DNA of 20,023 nucleotides, taken from NCBI GenBank assembly GCA_964475145.1, contig CAYYVK010000011.1:1-20023 (forward strand), given 5' to 3'. The stretch is from CAYYVK01 sp964475145 (lineage in GTDB: Archaea; Aenigmatarchaeota; Aenigmatarchaeia; CG10238-14; SCSR01). Shown here piece after piece: positions 8,213 through 14,504 of this stretch. How positions within the stretch are numbered: the first letter of the stretch is position 1; each line of letters opens with the position of its first letter. The notes beneath the pieces were generated by a model, which searched no databases, was not told the origin of the DNA, and saw nothing but the letters and a program-made list of their open reading frames with translations. A program made the translations under genes and the position numbers.

Positions 8213-8241
8213 TTTTCTAACTCTAGTTAGAGTGTAGAAAA
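8213..8241. repeat. Interrupted inverted repeat upstream of mcm
   Basis: Arms TTTTCTA+ACTCTA and TAGAGT+TAGAAAA around a central GT, with one unpaired G at 8234. That gives 13 complementary positions per arm in 29 bases. It lies between the pilin stop (8277) and the mcm start (8159), about 54 nt upstream of the mcm ATG. It could be an operator for mcm or a hairpin ending the pilin transcript. It is not followed by a clear T run on the minus strand, so a protein-binding site seems at least as likely. Confidence 0.45.
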
Positions 8242-8276
8242 ACAAGGATTTAAACTTTTTCCTAGCTTACTTCCGA

Positions 8277-8669
8277 CTACATGCAAGAAGCATAAACGTT
8301 CGGACAGTTTGAATAAACTGAACAAATTATATAGTTTGGCTCTACATCTGTTAGAACTACTGATATCAGTGCGTTGGTTGCCAAGGTTCTGTTTATAGAT
8401 CTAGAGTCTATTCCACCGCCGGGATAACCGAAAGTTATGTTTGTTATTATTAGGTCTCCGGGACCTTTGTTCTGGATGAACAAAGTCATATTCTTACTCA
8501 GCATGTCATAGTTTTTGTATAGGATGACGAAGCTTGCAGTAGAACATTCAGGTTGAGGTAAGCTTACAGAAACAAACCCAGAAGCCCAGTAAGCTAAGAC
8601 GCCAGCTATTGTCATCGTTATTGCAATTAACAAAACAGTAGCTACAAGAGGAGATATACCTTTGCCCAT
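8277..8669 (-). CDS. Archaeal type IV pilin-like protein
   Basis: A 130-residue protein beginning MGKGISPLVATVLLIAITMTIAG. This is the hallmark of the archaeal type IV pilin N-terminal domain (Pilin_N, DUF1628): a short basic leader, predicted prepilin-peptidase cleavage at KG/ISPL, and one hydrophobic helix used for pilus assembly. After LAYWASGF the remainder is a beta-rich domain with NMT, NIT and NRT glycosylation sequons and four or five Cys near the C-terminus. It is transcribed in the same direction as mcm, 117 nt upstream of it, but is unlikely to be functionally linked. It is divergent from the membrane nuclease gene at 8740. The role in adhesion or surface filaments is inferred from the leader; the specific pilus is unknown. 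Confidence 0.85.
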   Translation of the reverse strand: MGKGISPLVATVLLIAITMTIAGVLAYWASGFVSVSLPQPECSTASFVILYKNYDMLSKNMTLFIQNKGPGDLIITNITFGYPGGGIDSRSINRTLATNALISVVLTDVEPNYIICSVYSNCPNVYASCM

Positions 8670-8690
8670 ATTAAAAATTTCTGGTTTTTT

Positions 8691-8700
8691 TAAAATAAAT
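8691..8700 (-). promoter_or_regulatory. TATA-like element of the pilin gene
   Basis: ATTTATTTTA on the minus strand, ending 21 nt before the pilin ATG at 8669. Composition and distance fit an archaeal promoter with a near-leaderless transcript. The region is AT-rich, so chance matches are likely. Confidence 0.35.
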
Positions 8701-8707
8701 ATTAATA

Positions 8708-8723
8708 AGCTTTAATTTAAGCT
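8708..8723. repeat. Near-palindrome in the pilin/nuclease divergent region
   Basis: AGCTTTAATTTAAGCT is palindromic except for one mismatched pair. It sits 16 nt before the ATG at 8740 and includes a TTTAATTTA core that could double as a TATA element. It may be a regulator site for the divergent pair, but the AT-rich background makes this tentative. Confidence 0.3.
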
Positions 8724-8739
8724 CTGTAAAAATAGTAGT

Positions 8740-9273
8740 ATGAAGAAAAAATCTATGAAAGCGTTTAAAGTGCTTTCTGTGATTGCTTTCCTTCTATCCT
8801 TAGCTATTTTTGTGTACTTCCTCCTTCTACCTTTGTTGCCAGTAGAAGTTTTGCTTCCTGTTTTACCAGAAACTTCTACCGCAGGCTATGAGAGGGTAGT
8901 GCCGAATGCGTATACAGAACAAGGAATTGGTGTTATAATATTATCGTCAAAATGTTATGTTGTGGAAGGAAATACAGAAGAGTGGATAGCAAATTCTATA
9001 GCGAACGGTTTGGCTAACAGAATAGAGTTCAGGCCTGATGCACATGACATTCTTCGTGACTTGTTAAAATCGCTCGATATAGAAGTGTTGATGGTAAAAA
9101 TAGTTGATGTGGTAAACAATACTTTCATAGGCAGGCTTGTTCTTAAGCAAGGTAATAAAGTTGTTAGTCTAGACGTAAGGCCTAGCAACGGAGTAGCCAT
9201 AGCAGTTCGTGTTGGTGCACCAGTATACATGAGACAAGATTTGTTAAAAGAGTATGGAAGGTATATATGCTAG
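8740..9273 (+). CDS. Membrane-anchored bifunctional nuclease (BFN/DUF151) domain protein
   Basis: A 177-residue protein. Residues about 8-35 form one hydrophobic helix after a basic start (MKKKSMKAFK), so the protein is probably anchored in the membrane. Residues about 58-172 match the DUF151/BFN (DNase-RNase) family: an N-terminal strand pair, EEWIANSIANGLAN in place of the usual A-A-x-I-A-x-A-L-E-G, then RPDAHDILRDLLKSLDIEV, FIGRLVLKQGNK and the signature DVRPSNGVAIAVRVGAPVYM. Family members have been reported with nuclease activity, but the archaeal role is unknown. Most family proteins I know lack the membrane segment, so its membrane location stands out. An alternative ATG at residue 6 would keep the helix. 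The stop overlaps that of rpoL in a shared CTAG (9270-9273). Confidence 0.8.
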   Translation: MKKKSMKAFKVLSVIAFLLSLAIFVYFLLLPLLPVEVLLPVLPETSTAGYERVVPNAYTEQGIGVIILSSKCYVVEGNTEEWIANSIANGLANRIEFRPDAHDILRDLLKSLDIEVLMVKIVDVVNNTFIGRLVLKQGNKVVSLDVRPSNGVAIAVRVGAPVYMRQDLLKEYGRYIC

Positions 9274-9548
9274 TGTTTTAATGCTTCTTTGAAACTTTTT
9301 TCAAAATCCTCTAACTCTTCAAGAATATTTTCTGTAGCTTTTTCCAGAGCTTCTACAGGAGATCCTTGCGATACTCTTACAAAAATTTTAGGTTCAGCCA
9401 AATATGGATGCTCTTTTATTTGGGCTGCTTCTGTGACTGATTTAACGTCCCAAAGGTGCTCTCGCAAAGCTTCTGTAAGCGTTATCGTTTCGCCCCTACA
9501 CTCTAGCAACAAAGACTTCTCGTCCTCCTTGACTACATTAAGCTCCAT
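9270..9548 (-). CDS. rpo11: DNA-directed RNA polymerase subunit L (Rpo11)
   Basis: A 92-residue protein starting MELNVVKEDEKSLLLECRG, then ETITLTEALREHLWDVKSV, IKEHPYLAEPKIFVRV and a C-terminal helix (PVEALEKATENILEELEDF). This is the RpoL/Rpb11 family, which pairs with RpoD (Rpb3-like) to form the alpha-like assembly platform of archaeal RNA polymerase. An upstream in-frame ATG at 9584 would add 12 residues and overlap dph2 by 17 nt. I chose the ATG at 9548 because family members begin at this MEL motif and it leaves a 19-nt gap after the dph2 stop. The dph2-rpoL neighbourhood recurs in archaea. A TTTATAAG-like sequence around 9567-9574 might provide an internal promoter. Confidence 0.93.
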   Translation of the reverse strand: MELNVVKEDEKSLLLECRGETITLTEALREHLWDVKSVTEAAQIKEHPYLAEPKIFVRVSQGSPVEALEKATENILEELEDFEKSFKEALKH

Positions 9549-9567
9549 AAAACTATATTGTACAAGC

Positions 9568-10473
9568 TTATAAATTATTAACATTTATCAGCGGTATTTT
9601 GTACATTTCTAAATCGTCGGTACCTATCCTCGGGCATGCACAGTTTATGAGTGCATCCAGCTTCAATCCTTCTAACTTTTGAGGAGAAATTTCGTCCATC
9701 GCTAAAAGATAAACAACCTTTCCAACTCTTTCAAGCTTTCTTTTCAGCTCCAGTGGAAGCTTTAATTGTCCTATCTTCCAGCTAATGAGAATACCAACTC
9801 TTTTTGCGTTTTCAAGCTGAGATTTATTCCATGCTTCTATTTTTCTGATTTTATCCTTCATTTTTTCCAATTCTTCTATATACCCTTTTTCCAGGTCTAA
9901 GCTTAGCACAGGTCTTTCTGTTTGAAGTGCAAGTCCAAGAGAATAGAACTTCCCTGCAGATATGCACAAAAAACAGTCTACCTCTGACTCCAAAGCAGTA
10001 GCAGCCTCTAGTTTGCATCCTAAAATCTGTCCTGGATAGCTTAAATTTTCAGAAACTAAAACCTTTTTCCCTCTTTTCTCCAAGTAGGCTTTTACCTTTT
10101 CTAGCACTTTGACAAACTGGACGCTAGTAACTAGGCCTATTCTTTCATACTTCTCCAACTTACCAAACTCTTTCTCTAAAGCTGGAATTGGGTCTACGTC
10201 TAAAAAATATTCCCAATAAATTACGGGTATGTCGGTCTTTATTCCGAGGTCTGTATGGCCTATATGTAATATTGTATCACATCCTAGCCTTTTTGCTTCC
10301 TCAGCTCTTATATCACAAGCGCCGAAAGTTTTTTCTAAGCAAATTATACATTCAAACCCTTCTTTCTCCAGTGTTTCAACAATTTCTTGTATTTTTAGCT
10401 TAAGCCCTTCCGGAAATTGAATAAAAATTCTCCTAGACCGTAAAGCTTTTAGCTTTTTTATAACTTCCTGCAT
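9568..10473 (-). CDS. dph2: Diphthamide biosynthesis enzyme Dph2
   Basis: A 301-residue protein. Dph2 uses a [4Fe-4S] cluster and S-adenosylmethionine to transfer a 3-amino-3-carboxypropyl group to the target His of elongation factor aEF2, the first step of diphthamide formation. The N-terminal FIQFPEGLK is typical. The three cluster Cys are visible, one per domain: TFGACDI (Cys53), ILGCKL (Cys153) and INCACPRIGTDD (Cys278 or 280, by family spacing the first). Other family motifs are ILHIGHTDLG, LVTSVQFV and LLAMDEISPQKL. Length matches archaeal homodimeric Dph2. It abuts the surface-protein gene with no spacing (stop 10474-10476, ATG 10471-10473) and precedes rpoL by 19 nt. Confidence 0.96.
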   Translation of the reverse strand: MQEVIKKLKALRSRRIFIQFPEGLKLKIQEIVETLEKEGFECIICLEKTFGACDIRAEEAKRLGCDTILHIGHTDLGIKTDIPVIYWEYFLDVDPIPALEKEFGKLEKYERIGLVTSVQFVKVLEKVKAYLEKRGKKVLVSENLSYPGQILGCKLEAATALESEVDCFLCISAGKFYSLGLALQTERPVLSLDLEKGYIEELEKMKDKIRKIEAWNKSQLENAKRVGILISWKIGQLKLPLELKRKLERVGKVVYLLAMDEISPQKLEGLKLDALINCACPRIGTDDLEMYKIPLINVNNL

Positions 10474-11925
10474 CTAACAGTCCCCTTCAAAAGTTTCTGG
10501 CTCATTTCTTCTAGGTCTTTTATAGATTAGTAGCAACAAAATAAGTATCAGAACTAGAATTATAATAAACTTTATTGGTATGAAGATTTGTGGACGCTCT
10601 TCTGATATACTCAAGAAAGAAGTTGCATAAGCCTCTTTTGAGTTTTTTGCCCTGATAGAAAACTGGTAGTTACCATCAGCGATGGTGCAAGAAACTGTAA
10701 CATTGGCAAAAATTTTTCTCCTTTCCCCTGCCTTTAAAGTTATAGAAGGAGTAATGCTTATCCAGTTTGATGCTTCTCCCTCTACTGAGAAATAAAAGGT
10801 AGAATCTTTATCTCCTGCATTCGTAATATCAAATTCAATAGTATCGTTAGTACATTTTCTTAAGCTATAGTAGTTTTTCAAGTTTATGAGTGGTTTAGCT
10901 TCTAAAGGCTGAGAAGGAGTAAAGTATAAAGAAGGATAAACGTTAGAAATTGGAAAAATTGGAGAAGATTTTGTATAGTTTCTACCGCATACTTCATACT
11001 CTACTATAAGCTGATAGTTTCCTGGTTCTTGCAGGAAATTTGTGCAAGTTAGAGTAAAGCTACTGCTTGGTTCTAGATAGAGTGTAGAGCTACAAGGCAT
11101 GCGCCAGCAAAAATTGCTACAAAGGTAGACATCAAGCTTTGCGTCGATAGAACTGCTTCCATAGTTGGTTGCGACAACCTTTGCTTCCATGGTATTATGG
11201 ACGAACTCCATAGATGGCACTTCTATATCTACGTCAAAATTGCAGTAGCTGGCAGAAGGTAGTAAGCAATAACCATCAGAACATCCATAGACGCAGTACT
11301 GATAGTTTATCCAGGATACAGAACAATTAGAATGTTTGTATTTTCTCTGTAACCAATTTCCTGAGCATGTGTATTCATCAGCATATCCTTCTTTACATTT
11401 TGGAATGCAATTCCCGTTTAAACAGCCTTCCGAGCAATATTCTATATTTCTCCATTCTGTGCTACACTCTGCATGCTGATATTTCTGCTGTCTCCAGTTC
11501 CATAGGCACTTATACTCATCCAAAAACCCTTCTGAGCAGCAGAATATGTTTATTTCTTCACTTTTTTCGTTGTCCCAAACATCCTTTTCGTTGATTAGCT
11601 CGTCCACACTTGACTTGATTGTATGGAAACCAGCTCTAGTTTTCCACTTGCATTCTACAACTATACTGCTTCCACCCTCAACATCAACTATGCGTGTACA
11701 AGGCCATATTTCTCTACCATCTACAAAAAACCTTATTGTTGATCTTTCTTTCTTTTCGCCATTGTTTGTTATTGTTGCTGAAAAAATTGCAGTTGAATTG
11801 CATTCAGCACCATAAATTACTAGGGAAGTTAGCTGGAGGTCTCTTAGAGGAAGTGGAGGAAGACAGCCGTAAGCCTGCATAGAAACCATGCTAAGGAAGA
11901 TTACTGCTGGTATTAGCCTTTTCAT
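10474..11925 (-). CDS. Membrane-anchored CARDB-like surface protein with Cys-rich repeats
   Basis: A 483-residue protein from the ATG at 11925; a longer frame to 11988 exists, but MKRLIPAVIFLSMVSMQAYGC is a clear signal peptide. Residues about 28-128 resemble a CARDB-type adhesion domain (TNNGEKKERSTIRFFVDG, then HTIKSSVDELINEKD). Two copies of a ~46-residue Cys-rich repeat follow at about 129-173 and 177-220: DEYxC, NWxQxKYxH, CSxxW, YCxxGCxxGxC. Next come two immunoglobulin-like or CARDB-like beta domains and one C-terminal membrane helix at about 449-468 (FIIILVLILILLLLIYK), ending in a basic and acidic cytoplasmic tail. Many NxS/T sequons suggest glycosylation. The signal peptide is followed by Cys, so a lipid anchor is conceivable. 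Its position before dph2 looks like packing, not function. Exact role unknown. Confidence 0.8.
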   Translation of the reverse strand: MKRLIPAVIFLSMVSMQAYGCLPPLPLRDLQLTSLVIYGAECNSTAIFSATITNNGEKKERSTIRFFVDGREIWPCTRIVDVEGGSSIVVECKWKTRAGFHTIKSSVDELINEKDVWDNEKSEEINIFCCSEGFLDEYKCLWNWRQQKYQHAECSTEWRNIEYCSEGCLNGNCIPKCKEGYADEYTCSGNWLQRKYKHSNCSVSWINYQYCVYGCSDGYCLLPSASYCNFDVDIEVPSMEFVHNTMEAKVVATNYGSSSIDAKLDVYLCSNFCWRMPCSSTLYLEPSSSFTLTCTNFLQEPGNYQLIVEYEVCGRNYTKSSPIFPISNVYPSLYFTPSQPLEAKPLINLKNYYSLRKCTNDTIEFDITNAGDKDSTFYFSVEGEASNWISITPSITLKAGERRKIFANVTVSCTIADGNYQFSIRAKNSKEAYATSFLSISEERPQIFIPIKFIIILVLILILLLLIYKRPRRNEPETFEGDC

Positions 11926-11999
11926 ATTTTTACAATAAACCGAAAAGGATAAAAAAACATTAGAAGTGTTAATAAGTTCAAAAATCAATCTACTTATTG

Positions 12000-12251
12000 A
12001 TGGTTTCTAAGAAAGTAAAAGAAAAAGGTCTAGAAATTTTTAAAGAGGGTAAAGTTAAGAAAGAGTTTGAGACTAGTAGAAGAATTCATTTTTCAGTTGT
12101 AGGTGAAACAGAAACGCATTTCGTCATATACGACAAGCAGACCAAGAAGTTTGACTGCGATTGTACCTACATGACTTTGCATAGAAAAATATGCTCTCAT
12201 GCCCTTGCAGCAAAGTACTTCTTAGAAAAATCTAAGGAGAAGCCCTTGTAA
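12000..12251 (+). CDS. Small SWIM zinc-finger protein
   Basis: An 83-residue basic protein with a SWIM-type zinc motif CxCx9CxH: Cys53, Cys55, Cys65, His67 (CDCTYMTLHRKICSH), preceded by strands VVGETETHFVIYDKQTKKFDC and followed by ALAAKYFLEK. SWIM domains bind DNA or protein in proteins linked to chromatin, transposases and recombination. Here the domain is almost the whole protein. I start at the ATG at 12000 and not the adjacent TTG at 11997. It is divergent from the surface-protein gene (74-nt gap) and its 3' end overlaps aspS by 20 nt. Specific function unknown. Confidence 0.8.
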   Translation: MVSKKVKEKGLEIFKEGKVKKEFETSRRIHFSVVGETETHFVIYDKQTKKFDCDCTYMTLHRKICSHALAAKYFLEKSKEKPL

Positions 12252-13545
12252 CGTATCTAGGAAACAAAACTACTTCTTTTATGTTTGGTATGTCCAAAAG
12301 CTTCATGGTAAACCTTTCTATTCCAATGCTGAATCCTCCATGAGGCGGCACACCATACCTAAACACTTCCGTAAACCATTTCAAAGATTCAAGGTTTAGA
12401 CCTTTTTCTTTTATTTGTTCTACAATCTTTTCATACCTGTGTTCTCTTTGCCCACCAGAAGATATTTCTAAACCTTTAAAAATCAAGTCAACACTTCTCG
12501 CCCACTCAGGATCTTCATCAACCTTCATCACATAAAACGGTTTTACTGCAGAAGGGAAACGATTGATGAAGAAGAATTCATGCTTATACTTTTCCTTGAT
12601 AAAATTAGCAAGAATCTTTTCTGATTCTTTATCCAAGTCGCTTCCTCTTGGCAATTTTTTACCATACTCTTCTAGAATTTCATAAATCTTTGGAAACCTC
12701 AGCTCTGGAAATGGTAGCTTTGGCACTTTTATCTCTTTTCCTAAAATTTTCAGTTCCTCCTCACATTCTCTTACAACCTTCTTTATTCCAGCAACACACA
12801 TTTCTTGCTCTAGTCTTATCATATCAGTTTCGTCCTTCATGAAAGCAAACTCAGGAGCAATAGTTCTATGTTCTGCTAGATGTGTAGGCTGGTCTGAAGG
12901 TTCGGCTCTCCAGCTTGGTCCTAAGTCGTATATCTTCTCGAAACCAGCAGCTATAAGTAATTGCCTGTGTAACTGAGGGTCTTGCCTTAGGTATGCTTCT
13001 TTACCAAAGAAATCTATCTTGAAAACTTCAGCACCCCCCTCGGATATACCCCCGATAATACTTGGTGTCCAAACTCTCAAAAAGCCTTTTTTCTTTAGAT
13101 AATCTTCCATACCTTCTTGCAACTTTGCCTGAACTTTAAAGATCGCAAGATTTTCTTTCCTTCTAAGGTCTAAGGACCTCCAGTTAAGCCTTGTATCTAG
13201 GTTTGCTGGTGTTACCCATCTAGGGTCAAGTGGTAAAGGTGTCTCTGCCCTGCTTATTACCTCTATTTTTTCTGGAACTATTTCCACCCCACCCTTTGCT
13301 ACTTTACTTTCCACTACTTTACCCTTAACAGAAATCACATCTTCTTGATGCAAGCTATTGACCAACTCCAAAATTTCTTTAGAAGCTTTATCTCTTTCAA
13401 CCTTAACTTGAACAGTACCCGTGAAATCTCTTAGAATGATGAAATTTATCCCGCCTAACAAGCGCACATCATGGCACCAACCATTCACTGTAACCTCTTT
13501 TCCTACACATTCTTTCAGTTCATTCGTGAAGTGTGTTCTCTCCAT
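12232..13545 (-). CDS. aspS: Aspartyl-tRNA synthetase, archaeal type
   Basis: A 437-residue class IIb synthetase that charges tRNA(Asp), and in some archaea also tRNA(Asn), with aspartate. An N-terminal OB-fold anticodon-binding domain (VNGWCHDVRLLGGINFIILRD) is followed by LDTRLNWRSLDLRR, SEGGAEVFKIDFFGKEAYL, motif 2 (GPSWRAEPSDQPTHLAEH), then LEISSGGQREHRYE and motif 3 (GGFSIGIERFTMKLL), ending KEVVLFPRYVTRASP. The motif 2 tail (PTHLAEH) differs from the common (T/R)RHLxE. At the two anticodon-region positions known to separate discriminating from non-discriminating archaeal enzymes, this protein has His25 and Lys84, a mixed combination. It is the last gene of a minus-strand run, three bases after the small membrane gene, and overlaps the SWIM gene by 20 nt. 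Confidence 0.94.
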   Translation of the reverse strand: MERTHFTNELKECVGKEVTVNGWCHDVRLLGGINFIILRDFTGTVQVKVERDKASKEILELVNSLHQEDVISVKGKVVESKVAKGGVEIVPEKIEVISRAETPLPLDPRWVTPANLDTRLNWRSLDLRRKENLAIFKVQAKLQEGMEDYLKKKGFLRVWTPSIIGGISEGGAEVFKIDFFGKEAYLRQDPQLHRQLLIAAGFEKIYDLGPSWRAEPSDQPTHLAEHRTIAPEFAFMKDETDMIRLEQEMCVAGIKKVVRECEEELKILGKEIKVPKLPFPELRFPKIYEILEEYGKKLPRGSDLDKESEKILANFIKEKYKHEFFFINRFPSAVKPFYVMKVDEDPEWARSVDLIFKGLEISSGGQREHRYEKIVEQIKEKGLNLESLKWFTEVFRYGVPPHGGFSIGIERFTMKLLDIPNIKEVVLFPRYVTRASP

Positions 13546-13548
13546 TTT

Positions 13549-13785
13549 CTACCACTGGTACAAAAGTATCCACACTAGAAGCCAGACTAGAAAGTAAGTT
13601 AAGCTGTTGGAAAAATACCATCCTAGCTTTTTCACTCTTACTACCTTCCGGAGTACGCACAAAGAAACTACATAAACTACAAGACCCAGAGCTAAAGCAA
13701 AGTATAAGTTAAACAGTCTAGAAAATATGCCAACTACTAGCCCTACAGCAAGGAGTATGCCGTTTACCTTTTGCTCAGCTTTCAT
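13549..13785 (-). CDS. Small three-helix membrane protein, possibly EMC6-like
   Basis: A 78-residue protein from the ATG at 13785; a longer frame from 13815 adds ten residues but overlaps rnhB by 41 nt. It has a basic start (MKAEQK), two hydrophobic helices at about 7-22 and 24-42, a basic loop (RKVVRVKKLG), and a third helix rich in Trp and Leu (FLVWLLVWILLYQW). The size, three helices, basic loop and Trp-rich last helix resemble archaeal homologues of EMC6, a subunit of the membrane protein insertion complex, but I cannot confirm the family by eye. It lies between rnhB (11-nt overlap with the chosen start) and aspS (3-nt gap), so it is probably cotranscribed. Confidence 0.6.
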   Translation of the reverse strand: MKAEQKVNGILLAVGLVVGIFSRLFNLYFALALGLVVYVVSLCVLRKVVRVKKLGWYFSNSLTYFLVWLLVWILLYQW

Positions 13786-14436
13786 TCCTATCACTACATT
13801 CTTTTTTCTTTCCAATAATAAAATCTTTTAACTTTCTCTGCCAGGATTTCTCCTGCAGAAGCCTAACAGTAATCCACGTCTTTCTTACATAAGGAGGGAA
13901 CTCTTTCTTTTCCTTTAAAACCTTCTCCAAGAACTCTATAGTTCTCTTGTCATGGCTGTAGCCAACTCCAAAATCAAACCCAACCTTTCTTTTTATCTCT
14001 TCTATTGCTCTATCCCTTTCAACCTTTGCTATGATGGAAGCTGCACCAACTACTGGAACACTTTCGTCCAAGTAGTTTTCTACTACTAGCTCTCTTTTCT
14101 TGTTCTGCAAAAAGCTTACTATCAATTCCTTAAACCTTTTTGTGTTCTGTTCTAAAGAGTCTACAAAAACCTTGCCTTCGCTCATGTCTATTATCTGGGC
14201 TATCTTCATCGCCTCTATTTTGTCTAAGTTTATTCCTTGTTGCCTGTAAGAGTCTATCTTACAAGGTTGCACACGCATTACTACAATGTTTTTTGCTATT
14301 TTTTCTATTTCTTTGGCTAACTCTTCTCTTCTTTTTGGTGATAGTTGCTTAGAGTCCTTAACACCTAACGCTTTCAGTTTTTTCTCATCCTTTTTTTCTA
14401 TCGTGACTCCAGCTATTACCAATGGACCTATCAATG

Positions 14437-14482
14437 CTCCGCGGCCTGCTTAACGTCAAAAGATTTCGTCGATGCCGCAGAG
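14437..14482 (-). repeat. Stem-loop enclosing the rnhB insertion
   Basis: In the minus-strand RNA, CUCUGCGGC (14482-14474) pairs with GCCGCGGAG (14445-14437) over nine base pairs, one of them G-U. The 28-nt loop includes the GIDE codons, all 15 inserted bases and the first Ala codon. A smaller CGAA/UUUG stem is possible inside the loop. The outer arms are coding sequence and unusually GC-rich for this region. Confidence 0.55.
14450..14464 (-). other. 15-nt in-frame insertion with two stop codons in rnhB
   Basis: The minus-strand sequence ATCTTTTGACGTTAA lies between GAA (Glu of GIDE) and GCA (Ala of AGRG). It keeps the reading frame but contributes TGA and TAA. Because AA occurs on both sides, the exact borders can slide by up to two bases. 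Partial repeats GACGAA and GACGTT flank the middle of the insertion, which might reflect slippage or an excision footprint. Confidence 0.75.
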
Positions 14483-14492
14483 TAGTATTTTT

Positions 14493-14501
14493 ATCACCTC
14501 C
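14493..14501 (-). promoter_or_regulatory. Strong Shine-Dalgarno sequence before rnhB
   Basis: GGAGGTGAT on the minus strand is an extended match to the 16S rRNA 3' end. It lies four bases before the ATA at 14488, the codon that aligns with the usual rnhB start, and it overlaps the GTG at 14497. The placement argues that initiation originally occurred at 14488. Confidence 0.65.
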
Positions 14502-14504
14502 CTT

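Larger units (their letters stand above)
13775..14497 (-). pseudogene. rnhB: Ribonuclease HII, interrupted inside the catalytic DEAGRG motif
   Basis: RNase HII removes ribonucleotides from DNA. The body is intact: IGPLVIAGV, DSKQLSPKRREEL, KVFVDS, ASIIAKVERDRAI, GVGYSHDKRT and FPPYVRKTW. The N-terminal motif GIDEAGRG, which supplies the first two catalytic carboxylates, is split. Bases 14476-14465 encode GIDE and 14449-14438 encode AGRG, with 15 extra bases (14450-14464) between them, read I-F-stop-R-stop. Upstream the frame continues to a GTG at 14497 (MIKILLCGIDE). By length comparison with archaeal homologues the normal start should be the codon at 14488, which is ATA here. A product from the TTG at 14434 would lack Asp-Glu and should be inactive. 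No other lesion is visible over 219 codons, so this is a very recent pseudogene, an RNA-level rescue or a sequence error. Confidence 0.85.

Noticed and set aside
8160..8276. Possible tRNA or small RNA in the mcm-pilin gap
   Set aside because: No cloverleaf, CCA end, T-loop or conserved kink-turn sequence; the only structure is the inverted repeat already listed.
14437..14482. Canonical bulge-helix-bulge intron in rnhB
   Set aside because: With the three possible border placements, the four-base central helix between 3-nt bulges does not pair well, so a standard archaeal intron is not supported. The insertion itself is kept as a finding.
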